DNA from: Candidatus Methanoperedens sp.
GTDB taxonomy: Archaea; Halobacteriota; Methanosarcinia; Methanosarcinales; Methanoperedenaceae
NCBI GenBank assembly: GCA_012026795.1
Contig: VEPM01000022.1
Coordinates: 1-64,000 of the forward strand
Reading direction: 5' to 3'
DNA length: 64,000 bases
A program made the position numbers and the translations under genes. The notes under the pieces are model-generated. The model saw nothing but the letters and a program-made list of their open reading frames with translations, did no database searches and was not told the DNA's origin. Shown here in pieces: positions 41,460-52,248 of the stretch. Position 1 is the stretch's first letter, and each line of letters opens with the position of its first letter.

Positions 41460-42641
41460 CTAAAAGTCTGTCATTATCCTGTACTGGTCTATCTCAGGCT
41501 GCTTCATTTCTTCGATGAACTGCTCTGTCATGGATCTCACATCTTTTGCTTTTGTGATGGCTCGTCCAACAACGATTATATCTGCGCCTGATCTCAGAGC
41601 TTCCTTAACAGTATCCACACGGATGCCGCCGGCAACCGCCACAAGCATCCTCTCGGATAACTTCTTCATTGCTGAAATGTCGCCCCATGCATGTTCTGCC
41701 TTTCCTTCAGTATCAATCGCTCTGTGCAGTTCCACAACATGCGGTTTGACAGAAAGGGCTTTTATTACCGATAACGGCTTATCAACGTTCAGCATATCGA
41801 TGACTGCATAAATACCGGTCTTTCTGGCTTCTATTATTGCTTTTTCGATAGTGGAGACCGGCGCAAGTCCTGAGATTACAACTGCATCAGCAGTTGCATC
41901 TGCGACCATGCGCGCTTCAAGATTGCCTGTATCAAGTGTCTTCAGGTCGGCTACTATAAATGAATTCGGACGTGCCTCCCTGATAGATTGCACTACATTA
42001 ACACCATATCTCTTGATAAGAGGAGTTCCTGCCTCTATGATAAGGTGGTCGCTCTGGGGTACCTGTTTTAAGATGTTCTTGACAGCTTCAATATCCGGCA
42101 TATCAAATGCAACCTGCAGATAAGGCGGGTTCCATAACCTGACTACCTTGAATCCCATGATCGGATGCATGGTCCTGTCTTTCTCGTACATGAGGGTCTT
42201 GACATCCGGGAATCCCTGCATTGCGCGCTCTATTGCAAGCTTTGTAGCGCCATAATTGTAACGGTATATTTTATTGTAATCCTTTGCTTCAGGATGGATA
42301 AAAACGCTTACAACGATACTCAGGTCTTCAGCCTGGTCTTGTGGTATTACGCCTTCCTCAACCGAATCTGCCACGGCTCTTGCCACAGCGGTTTGTGCAG
42401 GTCCGAATATCTGGGCGGCCTGGGCCATGTTCTTGACGGTGACCTTTGGAACAATAAGTGTTGCCGGTTTTGCAAGAAGGTTTGGCCTTACTACTGAAAG
42501 AAGAGGAGTATGTCCCATGGAAAGCTGTGTAAAACCGTTCGCAAATGCCTGTCCTACAGGGCCTGATTTTTCTCCGATCATCAAATCAATATGAGCAAGT
42601 TCCGGTGCTTCTCCGATTAAAGCTTCACCTATTAAAAACAT
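41460..42641 (-). CDS. fae-hps: Bifunctional formaldehyde-activating enzyme / hexulose-6-phosphate synthase
   Basis: 393 residues, a known archaeal fusion. The N-terminal Fae domain (about 1-162) has [21 protein letters not shown] with the conserved His, and [17 protein letters not shown]. The C-terminal Hps domain (about 165-393) has [26 protein letters not shown] and [12 protein letters not shown]. Fae joins formaldehyde to tetrahydromethanopterin; Hps links it to ribulose-5-phosphate, mainly for pentose supply in methanogen relatives. Monocistronic, divergent from a small gene. Confidence 0.95.
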   Translation of the reverse strand: MFLIGEALIGEAPELAHIDLMIGEKSGPVGQAFANGFTQLSMGHTPLLSVVRPNLLAKPATLIVPKVTVKNMAQAAQIFGPAQTAVARAVADSVEEGVIPQDQAEDLSIVVSVFIHPEAKDYNKIYRYNYGATKLAIERAMQGFPDVKTLMYEKDRTMHPIMGFKVVRLWNPPYLQVAFDMPDIEAVKNILKQVPQSDHLIIEAGTPLIKRYGVNVVQSIREARPNSFIVADLKTLDTGNLEARMVADATADAVVISGLAPVSTIEKAIIEARKTGIYAVIDMLNVDKPLSVIKALSVKPHVVELHRAIDTEGKAEHAWGDISAMKKLSERMLVAVAGGIRVDTVKEALRSGADIIVVGRAITKAKDVRSMTEQFIEEMKQPEIDQYRIMTDF

Positions 42642-42752
42642 TTTTGTACCTCTGGCCTTAGATTGATTGTTTGGTATTTATGTATTTCTAAATATTATAC
42701 AAAATGAAAAACATTAATATCTTTGCATGCTTACTTGCATGCGGTGAATAAA

Positions 42753-42911
42753 ATGAAAGTTTATATATGCGAAAAAAGCTGCTGTCCGGCCGTTGAGACG
42801 ATCGGTGATGAAGTATTGATCGGTGAAGATACGAATATAGTAAGACTGAAAAAGAATGAATGGAACAAACTGGTTGAGAAAATCCAATCAGGTGAACTTC
42901 ATTCGCTCTGA
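42753..42911 (+). CDS. Small Cys-containing archaeal protein, 52 residues
   Basis: ATG at 42753 with GGTGA about 7 nt upstream (MKVYICEKSCCPAVETIGDE...). The CEKSCCP cluster and the closing VRLKKNEWNKLVEKIQSGEL look like a compact conserved protein, maybe with a metal site. A GCATGC-TTACTT-GCATGC repeat (42725-42742) lies just upstream, over the likely transcription start. Unknown function. Confidence 0.6.
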   Translation: MKVYICEKSCCPAVETIGDEVLIGEDTNIVRLKKNEWNKLVEKIQSGELHSL

Positions 42912-42919
42912 TTCCAATC

Positions 42920-43549
42920 CTAAAATCCTCTTTTCCCGACAAGGGGTACAAATACTACGTCCCCTTTCACTTCTTTTTTCAAACCATCGGTCTTTGTAAC
43001 AAGATATAATTCCTGATAATTTTTTCCTACAGGTATGATCAGTTTTCCCCCGGTTTTAAGCTGGTCGGTCAGGGTATCAAGTATTTCAGGAGATGCGGCA
43101 GCAACACTTATCCGATCATACGGTGCAAATCCGGGAAGACCAAGCGATCCATCCCCGACAATTACAGTCACATTTTCGACCCCTGCTTTTTTTAAGTTCT
43201 GGCGGGCAAGTAATGCCAGGGGTTCGATCCTCTCAACAGTATAGACATGCCCGCGGCCCGCGAGTACTGCCATGACAGCAGCATGATATCCCGATCCTGC
43301 CCCGATCTCAAGAACTTTCATTCCATCCCTGATATCGAGAAGATCGCACATTATAGCAACCATGTGAGGGGCTGATATCGTTTGATTGAAACCTATCATT
43401 AATGGGTAATCGCCATATGCATTATCCTGTTCTCTTTCCGGAACAAAAAGATGCCTGGGAATGCTTTTCATCGCCTCAAGCACACGTTTGCTTATCCCGT
43501 GCCGCCTCAATTCTTCTATCAGCTGGTTGCTTTTGACCTCAAACTCCAT
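42920..43549 (-). CDS. pcm: Protein-L-isoaspartate O-methyltransferase
   Basis: 209 residues: SAM motif [16 protein letters not shown], the PCMT hallmark early segment [21 protein letters not shown] and [19 protein letters not shown]. Repairs isoaspartyl damage in proteins. It overlaps the upstream zinc-finger gene by 31 nt on the same strand, so the two are cotranslated. Confidence 0.93.
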   Translation of the reverse strand: MEFEVKSNQLIEELRRHGISKRVLEAMKSIPRHLFVPEREQDNAYGDYPLMIGFNQTISAPHMVAIMCDLLDIRDGMKVLEIGAGSGYHAAVMAVLAGRGHVYTVERIEPLALLARQNLKKAGVENVTVIVGDGSLGLPGFAPYDRISVAAASPEILDTLTDQLKTGGKLIIPVGKNYQELYLVTKTDGLKKEVKGDVVFVPLVGKRGF

Positions 43550-44190
43550 AATGACTCCCTCTTTTTGATCACAACACGCTCTCCTTTTGCCCTTGAAAAT
43601 CGTTTAGGTTCCTTGATACCGGAATCAGCATATATCCGCTTTATATATTTTGCTTTGATGGCTACACCTTTCCTACTTTTAAATCCGCCATCCCTTATTT
43701 TTATCCGCACGATCTTTAAATTCCGGTTGTTTACTTCTACTTTATCCCCGATCACAAATTCCCTGTCACCAGGTACGCGCATAGATACGGATTCTGTGGT
43801 TTCCCGGTGACTTATTGCAAATTTCACAATGGCTTCATCGATTGCTCTTGCCCATATTGTTTTAATAGCGTCTGCATTAGCTTCATCCAGTCTTTTATCC
43901 TTACCTTCTATAGAAGTTATCTTTACAAGATATGCTTCACCCGTTGTTTCATCATCTATCAGGATCTCATCATCTTTTCGTATGATACCGGAAAGCATTG
44001 CTCTTGTATGGACTGATTCTTTCCCCTTGCTTACAATCACCCTTACCAGTAAATTTTTTGGTTTTTTCTCTTTATGGACTGACTTACATTCCTGGCACTG
44101 CAATAATTCTTCTTTTCCCCCTTTAAGAATAATATGGTTAACCGGTGTATCAGGTGAGCATGAAGGGCATATTGTTTCGATATATTCCAT
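43519..44190 (-). CDS. HVO_0476-type zinc-finger archaeal protein (COG1326)
   Basis: 223 residues. N-terminal Zn ribbon CPSCSPDTP... and [14 protein letters not shown] (two Cys pairs), then a beta-rich region with [18 protein letters not shown] and [20 protein letters not shown]. Archaea-specific conserved family of unknown function, perhaps RNA binding. Coupled with pcm by a 31-nt overlap. Confidence 0.8.
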   Translation of the reverse strand: MEYIETICPSCSPDTPVNHIILKGGKEELLQCQECKSVHKEKKPKNLLVRVIVSKGKESVHTRAMLSGIIRKDDEILIDDETTGEAYLVKITSIEGKDKRLDEANADAIKTIWARAIDEAIVKFAISHRETTESVSMRVPGDREFVIGDKVEVNNRNLKIVRIKIRDGGFKSRKGVAIKAKYIKRIYADSGIKEPKRFSRAKGERVVIKKRESLWSLRSKATS

Positions 44191-44332
44191 ATGATCATAT
44201 AAGGGGCTTGATTGATATAAATATCCTTTTAAAACATGAAATATTTTATTATTGTCCGGAAAAAATTAAATAGTAAGCGATATGCTTATATACTACATAT
44301 TTGAATATATAACTCTTTCGCTGAGGTAAAAA

Positions 44333-44578
44333 TTGAAAAGATTAGGAACTGTTCTTCACTCTATCGATAATATACTGATAGTACGCGCCGATAAAACGCT
44401 TGAATCAAGTGGCCTGTACCCGAATTCAATGGTTATTACAAAAACGATGAAAAAGATAGGCAGGGTAAAAGAACTATTTGGCCCGGAGAAGAATCCCTAC
44501 ATATCTATCAAGTTATTCAATGAAATCAAAGACTCTGAAATAACGAAATTAAAAAAAGAAAGGGTCTATTTGGCATAA
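44333..44578 (+). CDS. gar1: H/ACA RNA-protein complex subunit Gar1
   Basis: 81 residues from a TTG start with GAGGTAAAA upstream. Gar1 pattern: [20 protein letters not shown], then [20 protein letters not shown]. Part of the archaeal box H/ACA pseudouridylation complex. It precedes tfb by 14 nt, a pairing common in Euryarchaeota. A TATA-like GCTTATATAC lies at about 44284-44293. Confidence 0.92.
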   Translation: MKRLGTVLHSIDNILIVRADKTLESSGLYPNSMVITKTMKKIGRVKELFGPEKNPYISIKLFNEIKDSEITKLKKERVYLA

Positions 44579-44592
44579 AGGAAAGGTGTGAA

Positions 44593-45606
44593 ATGGCAGA
44601 AATTGAAAAAGTAAAGGAAATTGAGAAGACCGAACGAGAGAAAATAAAAGAAGGCATCAGGCAGAAGAAAGAAAAAGAAAAGGTCGGTCAGTTCGAGAAA
44701 GCAACAGTAGAGTGCCCCGAATGTAAGAGCCACGCCCTTGTTCATGACTATGAAAGGGCTGAACTTATCTGCAATGAATGCGGCCTTGTAGTTGATGCGG
44801 ACTTTATTGACCAGGGTCCGGAATGGAGAGCTTTTGACCATGACCAGAGAATGAAACGGTCCCGTGTCGGTGCGCCAATGACCTATACCATTCATGATAA
44901 AGGATTATCCACTATGATAGACTGGAGAAACAGGGATTCATACGGGAAATCCATATCCAGTAAGAGCAGGGCGCAGTTATACCGTCTCAGGAAATGGCAG
45001 CGCCGCATACGTGTAAGCAATGCGACCGAGAGAAACCTTGCATTTGCATTATCAGAACTTGACAGGATGGCATCAGCCCTGGGTTTATCACAGAACGTGA
45101 GAGAGACAGCAGCCGTCGTATACAGGAAAGCCGTTGATAAGAACCTTATCAGGGGAAGAAGCATTGAAGGCGTTGCAGCAGCAGCTTTGTATTCAGCATG
45201 CAGGCAGTGCAATGTACCCAGGACCCTTGATGAAATAGGAGAAGTTTCAAGAGTAAGCAGGAAAGAGATCGGAAGAACATACAGGTTCATCTCAAGAGAG
45301 CTTGGCCTGAAGCTTGTCCCGACATCGCCCATTGATTATGTGCCGCGTTTCTGCTCAGGACTCACCCTTCGCGGAGAAGTCCAGTCAAAGGCCGTAGAGA
45401 TCCTCAGGCAGGCATCCGAAAAAGAACTTACAAGCGGAAGAGGCCCGACAGGTGTTGCTGCCGCTGCAATTTATATTTCCTCGATCCTGTGCGGTGACAG
45501 GAGAACACAGCGCGAAGTCGCCGAAGTCGCAGGAATAACCGAAGTGACGATAAGGAACCGCTATAAAGAATTAGCCGAGGAACTGGATATTGAAATTATC
45601 CTCTGA
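44593..45606 (+). CDS. tfb: Transcription initiation factor TFB
   Basis: 337 residues. Zn ribbon [18 protein letters not shown]...CNECG near residues 37-60, the B-finger region around [12 protein letters not shown], then two cyclin repeats ([39 protein letters not shown]). It bridges TBP-bound promoter and RNA polymerase. The N-terminal 30 residues are an unusual Lys/Glu-rich extension ([20 protein letters not shown]). Confidence 0.95.
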   Translation: MAEIEKVKEIEKTEREKIKEGIRQKKEKEKVGQFEKATVECPECKSHALVHDYERAELICNECGLVVDADFIDQGPEWRAFDHDQRMKRSRVGAPMTYTIHDKGLSTMIDWRNRDSYGKSISSKSRAQLYRLRKWQRRIRVSNATERNLAFALSELDRMASALGLSQNVRETAAVVYRKAVDKNLIRGRSIEGVAAAALYSACRQCNVPRTLDEIGEVSRVSRKEIGRTYRFISRELGLKLVPTSPIDYVPRFCSGLTLRGEVQSKAVEILRQASEKELTSGRGPTGVAAAAIYISSILCGDRRTQREVAEVAGITEVTIRNRYKELAEELDIEIIL

Positions 45607-45660
45607 GGATGGGAAACTGATCTGATACATAAAAACCAGGAAAACCGCAGACAAACACAG

Positions 45661-45697
45661 ATGAACGCAGATAACCGGTTAACAGATTTGCGTTCAT
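45661..45697 (+). terminator. Hairpin plus T-rich tract after tfb
   Basis: ATGAACGCA (45661-45669) pairs with TGCGTTCAT (45689-45697) around a loop with the palindrome TAACCGGTTA, followed by T-rich sequence. The preceding CCGCAGACAAACACAGATGA text resembles dispersed CGCAGAT-type repeats of many genomes, so it may be such an element used as a terminator. Confidence 0.6.
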
Positions 45698-45733
45698 TTG
45701 CTTTTTACTATAATTATTTTTTATTGTTTTAAT

Positions 45734-46384
45734 ATGAAATTTGAGGAATGGGAACCGATATATAAACTGATCCTTGAAGACATGAATTTTGACAGGATAT
45801 ATGATGAAAATTCTGCCCGCCTGCTCTCAAAAATGCTTGAAACGAAGGCAAGGAAAAAACCACCTGATGTTATTGAGATCGAATTGCTGCAAAAGGCCAT
45901 CAATGGAAAGGATATTCTTGTATGCGGCAAAGCGCCCTGCCTTGAAGATGATATTAAAAAAAAAATTGATTTCAAAAAATACGTGGTCATTGCTGCTGAC
46001 GGCGCGACCAGTGTTCTGATGAACAACGGAATTACCCCGGATATAATCGTTACAGACCTTGATGGCAATATAGACGATGAAGCAAAAGCCAACGAACTTG
46101 GCGCCATAATGGTAGTGCATGCCCATGGTGATAACATTGATACGCTGGGTGAAGAATTGCCGCGCCTGAAAAGAGTGATAGGAACCACGCAATCAAAGCC
46201 CTTTAACAATGTCTATAACTTTGGTGGATTTACTGATGGTGACAGAAGCGTTTTTATTGCAAAAGAAATGGGAGCAAAGTCAATCACATTGATCGGATTT
46301 GATTTTAAAGATACGAATGTAACTCCTCTTAAGAAGAAAAAACTCATATGGGCAGAAAGATTAATAGATTTAATGCTTTGTTGA
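45734..46384 (+). CDS. mptE: 6-hydroxymethylpterin diphosphokinase MptE-like
   Basis: 216 residues from the ATG at 45734 (MKFEEWEPIYKLILEDMNFD). Core motif VIAADGATSVLMNNGITPDI followed by IVTDLDGNID, and later VVHAHGDNID, as in COG1634/MptE. Transfers diphosphate to hydroxymethylpterin in tetrahydromethanopterin synthesis. An upstream in-frame ATG at 45698 lies in the tfb terminator and is unlikely. Confidence 0.88.
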   Translation: MKFEEWEPIYKLILEDMNFDRIYDENSARLLSKMLETKARKKPPDVIEIELLQKAINGKDILVCGKAPCLEDDIKKKIDFKKYVVIAADGATSVLMNNGITPDIIVTDLDGNIDDEAKANELGAIMVVHAHGDNIDTLGEELPRLKRVIGTTQSKPFNNVYNFGGFTDGDRSVFIAKEMGAKSITLIGFDFKDTNVTPLKKKKLIWAERLIDLMLC

Positions 46385-46530
46385 TATTTTCAATCCATTA
46401 ATTATTTCTTCTTTAAAGTATCTATCTATAATTGTATGGCTTTCCATGATAATTCCAATAAATATTATAATGGTAGCCACATAATAAAAGTTTAACAGGC
46501 TTAACTAAATAACTTATAATACGGGGTAAC

Positions 46531-48798
46531 ATGGAAAAATCAATTAGGTTGAAGGTAGTTGAGGCAGACCAGCGTGATGTAGGAAAAGGGATCGTCCGGA
46601 TTGATGAAAAGTATCGGAACATGATCGGCATCAATATTTTTGATGTAGTTGAGATAAAAGGAGAGCAGCATTCTACATCTGCCGTGGTTGGAAGGGCATA
46701 TCCGCAGGATGAAGGACTTGATGTCATAAGAATGGACGGCCTTATACGCACAAATGCCAGGACAGGCCTCGGGGAATATGTGGATGTTTCAATAGCACAG
46801 TGGAAAGAAGCAAAAAAAGTCACACTTGCCCCGGTGACAAAGAATATTCATATTTATGCGCCAGCTGAAAGCCTGCGTGCGATTTTTCATAACAGGACGG
46901 TCTCAAAAGGAGACATCATATCGACAACAAGCGTCAGGCGGCCGAGGGAATCAATGGGCACGGATGTCATGTTCGAGCAGGTGTTCCCGGAATTCTTTGG
47001 CGGCTCATTTGGGCTTGGCGAGATAAAACTGCATGTTTTTTCAACAACCCCTGCCGGGATAGTCAAGATAACCGATGTCACTGAAGTGGAGCTTTTGCCT
47101 GAAGCTGTTGAGCTTCCTGCGGAACTGCCTGAGGTAATGTACGAAGACCTTGGTGGTATAAAACCTGCCCTGAGTAAGATCCGGGAGATAATTGAACTGC
47201 CCCTTAAGCATCCTGAGCTTTTCAACAGGCTGGGTATTGATGCGCCAAAAGGAGTGCTTCTTCACGGGCCGCCCGGGACAGGAAAAACCATGCTTGCAAA
47301 AGCCGTGGCAAATGAAAGTGAGGCATATTTTATCACAATCAATGGCCCTGAGATAATGTCAAAATATTACGGGGAAAGCGAACACAAGCTTCGTGAAGCT
47401 TTTGACCTGGCCGAAAAAAATGCCCCTGCCATAATCTTCATTGACGAGATCGACAGCATTGCACCGAAACGAGCTGAAGTAACAGGCGAGGTGGAGCGCC
47501 GGGTCGTGGCTCAGCTTCTTTCTCTTATGGACGGCCTGAAATCAAGGAAGAATGTGATCGTCATCGGGGCCACGAACCGTCCTGAAGCTCTTGACATGGC
47601 GCTTCGCCGCCCGGGCAGGTTTGACAGGGAGATCGAGCTTCGGGCACCTGACCGGGAAGGGCGGCATGAAATATTCCAGATACACACGCGCGGTATGCCT
47701 CTTGCTGAAGATGTCAGTCTAGATAAACTTGCGGACCGGACGTATGGCTTTGTGGGCGCAGATATAGCAGCATTATGCCGTGAGGCTGCAATGACATCTC
47801 TTCGAAGAGTTCTTCCTGAAATTGACCTTGAACTGAAGGTCATACCCAAGGAGACGCTTGATAAACTAATTATTAAATCTTCGGATTTTGAAGACGTAAT
47901 GAAGGAAATACAGCCATCGGCCCTTCGCGAGATATTGTTTGAAGTGCCAAATGTCTCCTGGGATGACATAGGCGGGCTTACGAGTGTTAAAGATTTGCTT
48001 TCCGAGGCTGTGGAATGGCCGCTGCGGTATGCTGAATCATTCAAGCGGATAGGGGTTGAAGCACCGAAAGGCGTTCTTCTGTATGGTCCCCCTGGCACTG
48101 GAAAGACACTTCTGGCTAAAGCTATTGCCTATGAAAGCGCGGCAAACTTTATGACCGTAAAGGGAAGCGATATTTTATCAAAATGGTATGGAGAATCTGA
48201 AAAGCATATAGCTGAGATATTTAAAAAAGCGCGCCAGGTCGCACCTGCTATAATATTCCTTGATGAGCTTGATGCTCTTGCGCCTGTAAGGGGAACTGCC
48301 GAGGGTGAACCCCTTGCAACAGAGCGAATAGTGAACCAATTACTCTCAGAACTTGATGGTCTTGAAGAACTAAGGGGAGTTGTGATCATAGGAGCGACAA
48401 ACCGGCCGGATATAATCGATCCTGCACTTTTGCGGCCTGGAAGGTTTGATGAGATGATACTTGTTCCTGTTCCTGACCCCAGGACAAGATTAGAGATTTT
48501 TAAAGTCCATACGAAAAAAATGGCACTCTCCGAAGATGTTAATTTAGGGGAATTTGTGAGAATAACCCAGGACTTTACAGGTGCGGATATTGCCGCTGTA
48601 TGCAAGAAAGCAGGACGCATTGCGATGAGAGAGGACATTAACACGCAAAAAGTGAGCCACAGGCATTTCCTTTCTGCAATTGAAGAGACAGGACCGTCTG
48701 TTACCCCTGATATAATGAACTATTATGAACAGATCAAGGATGACCTGAGAAAGAAACGCTCAAAGCAGATAGAAACCAGTCCGGGAATATATGTATGA
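46531..48798 (+). CDS. Cdc48/VAT-type AAA+ ATPase
   Basis: 755 residues. An N-terminal double-psi barrel ([20 protein letters not shown]) is followed by two AAA modules, with Walker [18 protein letters not shown] and [17 protein letters not shown], Walker [15 protein letters not shown] and [12 protein letters not shown]. Unfolds proteins for the proteasome. It overlaps the AmrS gene by 4 nt. A TAATAC-like box and GGGGTAAC ribosome site lie upstream. Confidence 0.95.
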   Translation: MEKSIRLKVVEADQRDVGKGIVRIDEKYRNMIGINIFDVVEIKGEQHSTSAVVGRAYPQDEGLDVIRMDGLIRTNARTGLGEYVDVSIAQWKEAKKVTLAPVTKNIHIYAPAESLRAIFHNRTVSKGDIISTTSVRRPRESMGTDVMFEQVFPEFFGGSFGLGEIKLHVFSTTPAGIVKITDVTEVELLPEAVELPAELPEVMYEDLGGIKPALSKIREIIELPLKHPELFNRLGIDAPKGVLLHGPPGTGKTMLAKAVANESEAYFITINGPEIMSKYYGESEHKLREAFDLAEKNAPAIIFIDEIDSIAPKRAEVTGEVERRVVAQLLSLMDGLKSRKNVIVIGATNRPEALDMALRRPGRFDREIELRAPDREGRHEIFQIHTRGMPLAEDVSLDKLADRTYGFVGADIAALCREAAMTSLRRVLPEIDLELKVIPKETLDKLIIKSSDFEDVMKEIQPSALREILFEVPNVSWDDIGGLTSVKDLLSEAVEWPLRYAESFKRIGVEAPKGVLLYGPPGTGKTLLAKAIAYESAANFMTVKGSDILSKWYGESEKHIAEIFKKARQVAPAIIFLDELDALAPVRGTAEGEPLATERIVNQLLSELDGLEELRGVVIIGATNRPDIIDPALLRPGRFDEMILVPVPDPRTRLEIFKVHTKKMALSEDVNLGEFVRITQDFTGADIAAVCKKAGRIAMREDINTQKVSHRHFLSAIEETGPSVTPDIMNYYEQIKDDLRKKRSKQIETSPGIYV

Positions 48799-49802
48799 TC
48801 AGGGAAGGGATATTATTTGATGAGCTTCCGGACAAAAAAGTAAAATGTAATGTTTGTTCCCACAGGTGTACTATTGCAGAAGGTAAAGTGGGGATATGCA
48901 GGACAAGACAGAATAAGAACGGGAAAATCTATACGCTGATATATAATACGGTATCAAGTGAAAATGTTGACCCTATCGAGAAAAAGCCGCTTTATCATTT
49001 CCTGCCAGGTACACTTTCATATTCCTTGGGGTCAATAGGGTGTAATTTCAGATGCCAGCACTGCCAGAACTGGAATATTTCCCAGGTTAATCCGGAAGAG
49101 TCTTATACGATGGAAATAACGCCTGAAACCGCAATCCAGCGGGCGCTGGAATCAGGATCAAAATCGATCTCCTGGACATATAATGAGCCTGCCATCTGGC
49201 ATGAATATACTTTTGACAGCGCGGTGCTTGCAAAAAAAGCAGGGCTAAAGACAGTATATGTGACAAACGGCTACATAACCCCGGAGGCGCTTCGAAGAAT
49301 TGCTCCACATCTTGATGCCTACCGCGTGGATATCAAATCATTTTCCGGGGACTTTTACAGGAAAATCTGCGGTGCAAGGCTGGCTCCGGTCCTTGAATCA
49401 ACAAAACTGGCCAGGGAACTGGGAATGCATGTGGAAACGGTAACACTTATCATACCCGGAAAGAACGATTCACCCGGGGAGATCACACAAATCGTGCAAT
49501 GGGTGCATGATAACGTGGGTATTGACACGCCAATGCATTTTACGAGATTCCATCCAATGTATAAGATGGATGGCCTTCATCCCACGCCCCTTGGTACTCT
49601 TGAGATGGCATATGATATTGCAAAAAAAGTTGGGATGAGGTTTGTATATCTGGGGAATGTTGGAGGACACAGGTATGAGAATACATATTGCCCGAAGTGC
49701 AATGCCCTGCTTATTGACCGCCTGGGATTCAGGGTAGGCGCTGTTAAGATCAGGGATGGGAAATGCCCGGAATGCGGGGAAACAATACCGATCGTTGCAT
49801 AG
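48795..49802 (+). CDS. amrS: AmmeMemoRadiSam system radical SAM enzyme AmrS
   Basis: 335 residues. N-terminal Cys-rich CNVCSHRCTIAEGKVGICR, the radical SAM triad GCNFRCQHCQNW (CxxxCxxC), and a C-terminal Zn-like CPKCNALLIDR...CPECGET. It matches AmrS; the Memo and AMMECR1 partners are not in this window. Chemistry unknown. It starts in the ATGA overlap with the Cdc48 gene. Confidence 0.9.
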   Translation: MIREGILFDELPDKKVKCNVCSHRCTIAEGKVGICRTRQNKNGKIYTLIYNTVSSENVDPIEKKPLYHFLPGTLSYSLGSIGCNFRCQHCQNWNISQVNPEESYTMEITPETAIQRALESGSKSISWTYNEPAIWHEYTFDSAVLAKKAGLKTVYVTNGYITPEALRRIAPHLDAYRVDIKSFSGDFYRKICGARLAPVLESTKLARELGMHVETVTLIIPGKNDSPGEITQIVQWVHDNVGIDTPMHFTRFHPMYKMDGLHPTPLGTLEMAYDIAKKVGMRFVYLGNVGGHRYENTYCPKCNALLIDRLGFRVGAVKIRDGKCPECGETIPIVA

Positions 49803-49803
49803 A

Positions 49804-50406
49804 TCATGGATAAAGCTTGATATATCTGTCTATTCCGAAAGTGTATGGTGCGGTAAGTTCAAGTTGTACAGATGCTCCACGTTCCTGGTTAATATATACT
49901 GAGATAGTTTGTCTTGGAACAAGAATCGGATCTGTATAATTGAGATTATGAACGTTAATATCTACTAAATCTCCACTGTTAAGAACCGGATAATTCGGAG
50001 TAAAAGATCCATCAATATCGCGTATGATGATTGCGTTAAATGTATTTGCAACATCACTTCTATTTGAATAATTCAAAAACTGATGTTCGTTTAAGATTAT
50101 CATTATTAGCCTTAGATCCATAGATTCAGTCCCCACCTCCGGTTTGATCCGGATATATAAATTTTGAATACCAGGTTGAAGGCCTGTCACATTAGGATTT
50201 ACCCTGTCTCCAACCACAGTTTCGATCTGGAAATTTGTTGCAACTGTCGCAGTAGCATCTTTAGATGTAATTATTGCTTTCTGCCGGAGGTCTCCTGTTG
50301 AATAGATCAGCATGATTGCCGCGACAGCTGCAACTAATACCATTGCAATGAAAACTATCAGTGTGCCTACACCAACATCTGCTGTTTCATTTGTAAGGTT
50401 TTTCAT
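49804..50406 (-). CDS. Archaellin-like protein (orphan)
   Basis: 200 residues. Class III signal peptide: charged MKNLTNETAD followed by VGVGTLIVFIAMVLVAAVAA, the conserved archaellin core, cut before VGVG by the prepilin peptidase FlaK/ArlK. The rest is beta-rich with N-glycosylation sequons (NVT, NRS, NYT). No other archaellum genes are nearby. Convergent with amrS, 1 nt apart. Confidence 0.85.
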   Translation of the reverse strand: MKNLTNETADVGVGTLIVFIAMVLVAAVAAIMLIYSTGDLRQKAIITSKDATATVATNFQIETVVGDRVNPNVTGLQPGIQNLYIRIKPEVGTESMDLRLIMIILNEHQFLNYSNRSDVANTFNAIIIRDIDGSFTPNYPVLNSGDLVDINVHNLNYTDPILVPRQTISVYINQERGASVQLELTAPYTFGIDRYIKLYP

Positions 50407-50491
50407 TCACTCATGCAGCTTCCGGAACAGTATATAATTGTATATTCTTTTAAATAGCGTTGTGTGTTGCAAATAAACTGAGGTGTGAAAA

Positions 50492-51451
50492 ATGTGTGAT
50501 CGCGGCAATCCTTATATTTATATATCGCATCATGGGGGTCGGAGAATTTTACTGACCACTACATGCACAGCCCCGGGGAAAATATACCTGTTTGGTGAGC
50601 ATGCCGTGGTATATGGCGAACCTGCCATTGCCTGCGCTGTGGAGCTTCGGACCTGTGTTGCAGTAAAAAGATCAAGCGGTATTTCGATATCATCAGATAT
50701 CGGGACAACAGGGCTTGATTTCCAGATGCATCCTTATGTTTCATCAGCTATACAGAAACTGGGTTCTCCTGAAGTTTCAATAAAAATAACCTCCCGGATA
50801 CCTGTTGGCTCCGGTCTTGGCTCATCTGCCGCTGTAACAGTTGCGACACTTGAGGCCATTAATATCGAATGCGGGCTCGGATATGATAAAACCGGTATTG
50901 CAAGAATGGCGCATGAGATAGAAAAGGAAGTGCAGGGAGCTGCAAGCCCTACCGATACATTTGTCTCGACTTTTGGCGGGGTAGTTGAAATACCCTCCAG
51001 GAAAAAGCTTGATATCCTTGATTGCGGTATCGTTATCGGTAATACCAATAAAGGCGCTTCGCCCAAAAAAACCGCAAAACTTGTAATGCAGGTAGCCGGG
51101 CTTAAGAAAGAGTACCCTGATTCAATAGATCCCATAATCAAAATAATCGGTTCATTTGCAGGATACGGGGAGATCCTGGTAATGCAAAAAAATTATATAG
51201 AGCTCGGAAAACTTATGAATATCAATCACGGATTGCTGGATGCGCTTGGCGTGTGTACGATGGAATTATCCGCTCTCGTCTATGCTGCACGTAATGCAGG
51301 CGCATATGGCGCAAAACTGACAGGTGCCGGGGGCGGCGGCTGCATGGTTGCACTTACTGATTCGCCTGAGGAAGTAGCTACAGCGATTGAGAAAGCCGGA
51401 GGTAGCGCGATTATTTCAAGTTTTACTCCTGACGGGGTGTTGCAGGTTTGA
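50492..51451 (+). CDS. mvk: Mevalonate kinase
   Basis: 319 residues from an ATG with GAGGTG upstream. After an 18-residue extra N-terminus comes TAPGKIYLFGEHAVVYGEPA, the GHMP ATP loop PVGSGLGSSAAVTVAT and TGAGGGGCMVAL. Makes mevalonate-5-phosphate. It overlaps the IPK gene by 4 nt and leads an isoprenoid cluster reaching 55734. Confidence 0.94.
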   Translation: MCDRGNPYIYISHHGGRRILLTTTCTAPGKIYLFGEHAVVYGEPAIACAVELRTCVAVKRSSGISISSDIGTTGLDFQMHPYVSSAIQKLGSPEVSIKITSRIPVGSGLGSSAAVTVATLEAINIECGLGYDKTGIARMAHEIEKEVQGAASPTDTFVSTFGGVVEIPSRKKLDILDCGIVIGNTNKGASPKKTAKLVMQVAGLKKEYPDSIDPIIKIIGSFAGYGEILVMQKNYIELGKLMNINHGLLDALGVCTMELSALVYAARNAGAYGAKLTGAGGGGCMVALTDSPEEVATAIEKAGGSAIISSFTPDGVLQV

Positions 51452-52215
51452 ACCTTATCATATTGAAGATCGGTGGAAGTGTAATTACTGATAAAGGTTC
51501 CTTATCAAAAGCAAGGGAAGCTGAGATTAACAGGATATCAAATGAGATTGCATCATTTAAAAAAGATTCGGATTCACAGCTGATCCTTGTTCATGGGGCA
51601 GGTTCATTCGGTCATCCGCAGGCCATGAAATACCGGTTGAGCGAAGGATTTGATGCAAAAGGCGCATATCTTATCCATGCTTCTGTTAAAGTGTTGAATT
51701 CAAAAGTCCTGGAGTCTTTGAATAATGCAGGTGCAAATGCCCTGCCGGTTCATCCTTTAAGTTCATGTCTTCTTGAGAACGGGAAGATAATTGATTTCCA
51801 GGTCGGGCAGATAAAAGTGATGCTTGAAAAAGGCATTATTCCTGTACTTCATGGAGATATGGTTATGGACAGGGTCAAAGGCGCTTCGGTCCTTTCAGGT
51901 GACAGGATAATCCCGCATCTTGCGATCGCCCTGAATGCTTCGCAAATCGGTGCGGGAAGCGATGTTGATGGGGTTCTTGATGATAAGGATGCAGTCATTA
52001 AAAAAATAACGCATTTCAGTTTTGTTGATATGAAAAAAAATATCAAGGGTTCAAGTTCAACAGATGTGACAGGCGGAATGCTCGGAAAAGTATCGGAGCT
52101 GCTGGAACTTGCCGATAAAGGAATAAGCTCCCGCATATTCAATGCTTCCAGGAAAGGTATGGTATCAGGTTTTCTATATGGAGAAGATGTTGGAACTTTG
52201 ATATCAGACAAATGA
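51448..52215 (+). CDS. ipk: Isopentenyl phosphate kinase
   Basis: 255 residues from a TTG overlapping the mvk stop. Amino acid kinase fold: ILKIGGSVITDKGS, LVHGAGSFGHPQAMKY with the catalytic His, and AGSDVDGVLDDKDA. Phosphorylates isopentenyl phosphate to IPP in the archaeal mevalonate route. Confidence 0.93.
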   Translation: MNLIILKIGGSVITDKGSLSKAREAEINRISNEIASFKKDSDSQLILVHGAGSFGHPQAMKYRLSEGFDAKGAYLIHASVKVLNSKVLESLNNAGANALPVHPLSSCLLENGKIIDFQVGQIKVMLEKGIIPVLHGDMVMDRVKGASVLSGDRIIPHLAIALNASQIGAGSDVDGVLDDKDAVIKKITHFSFVDMKKNIKGSSSTDVTGGMLGKVSELLELADKGISSRIFNASRKGMVSGFLYGEDVGTLISDK

Positions 52216-52248
52216 GTTATATATAGTGAATTTAATAAGGGATATGAA

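Noticed and set aside
45607-45697. CGCAGAT-type text after tfb as a new RNA gene
   Set aside because: The hairpin plus T-rich tail and the resemblance to dispersed repeats favour a terminator-like element.
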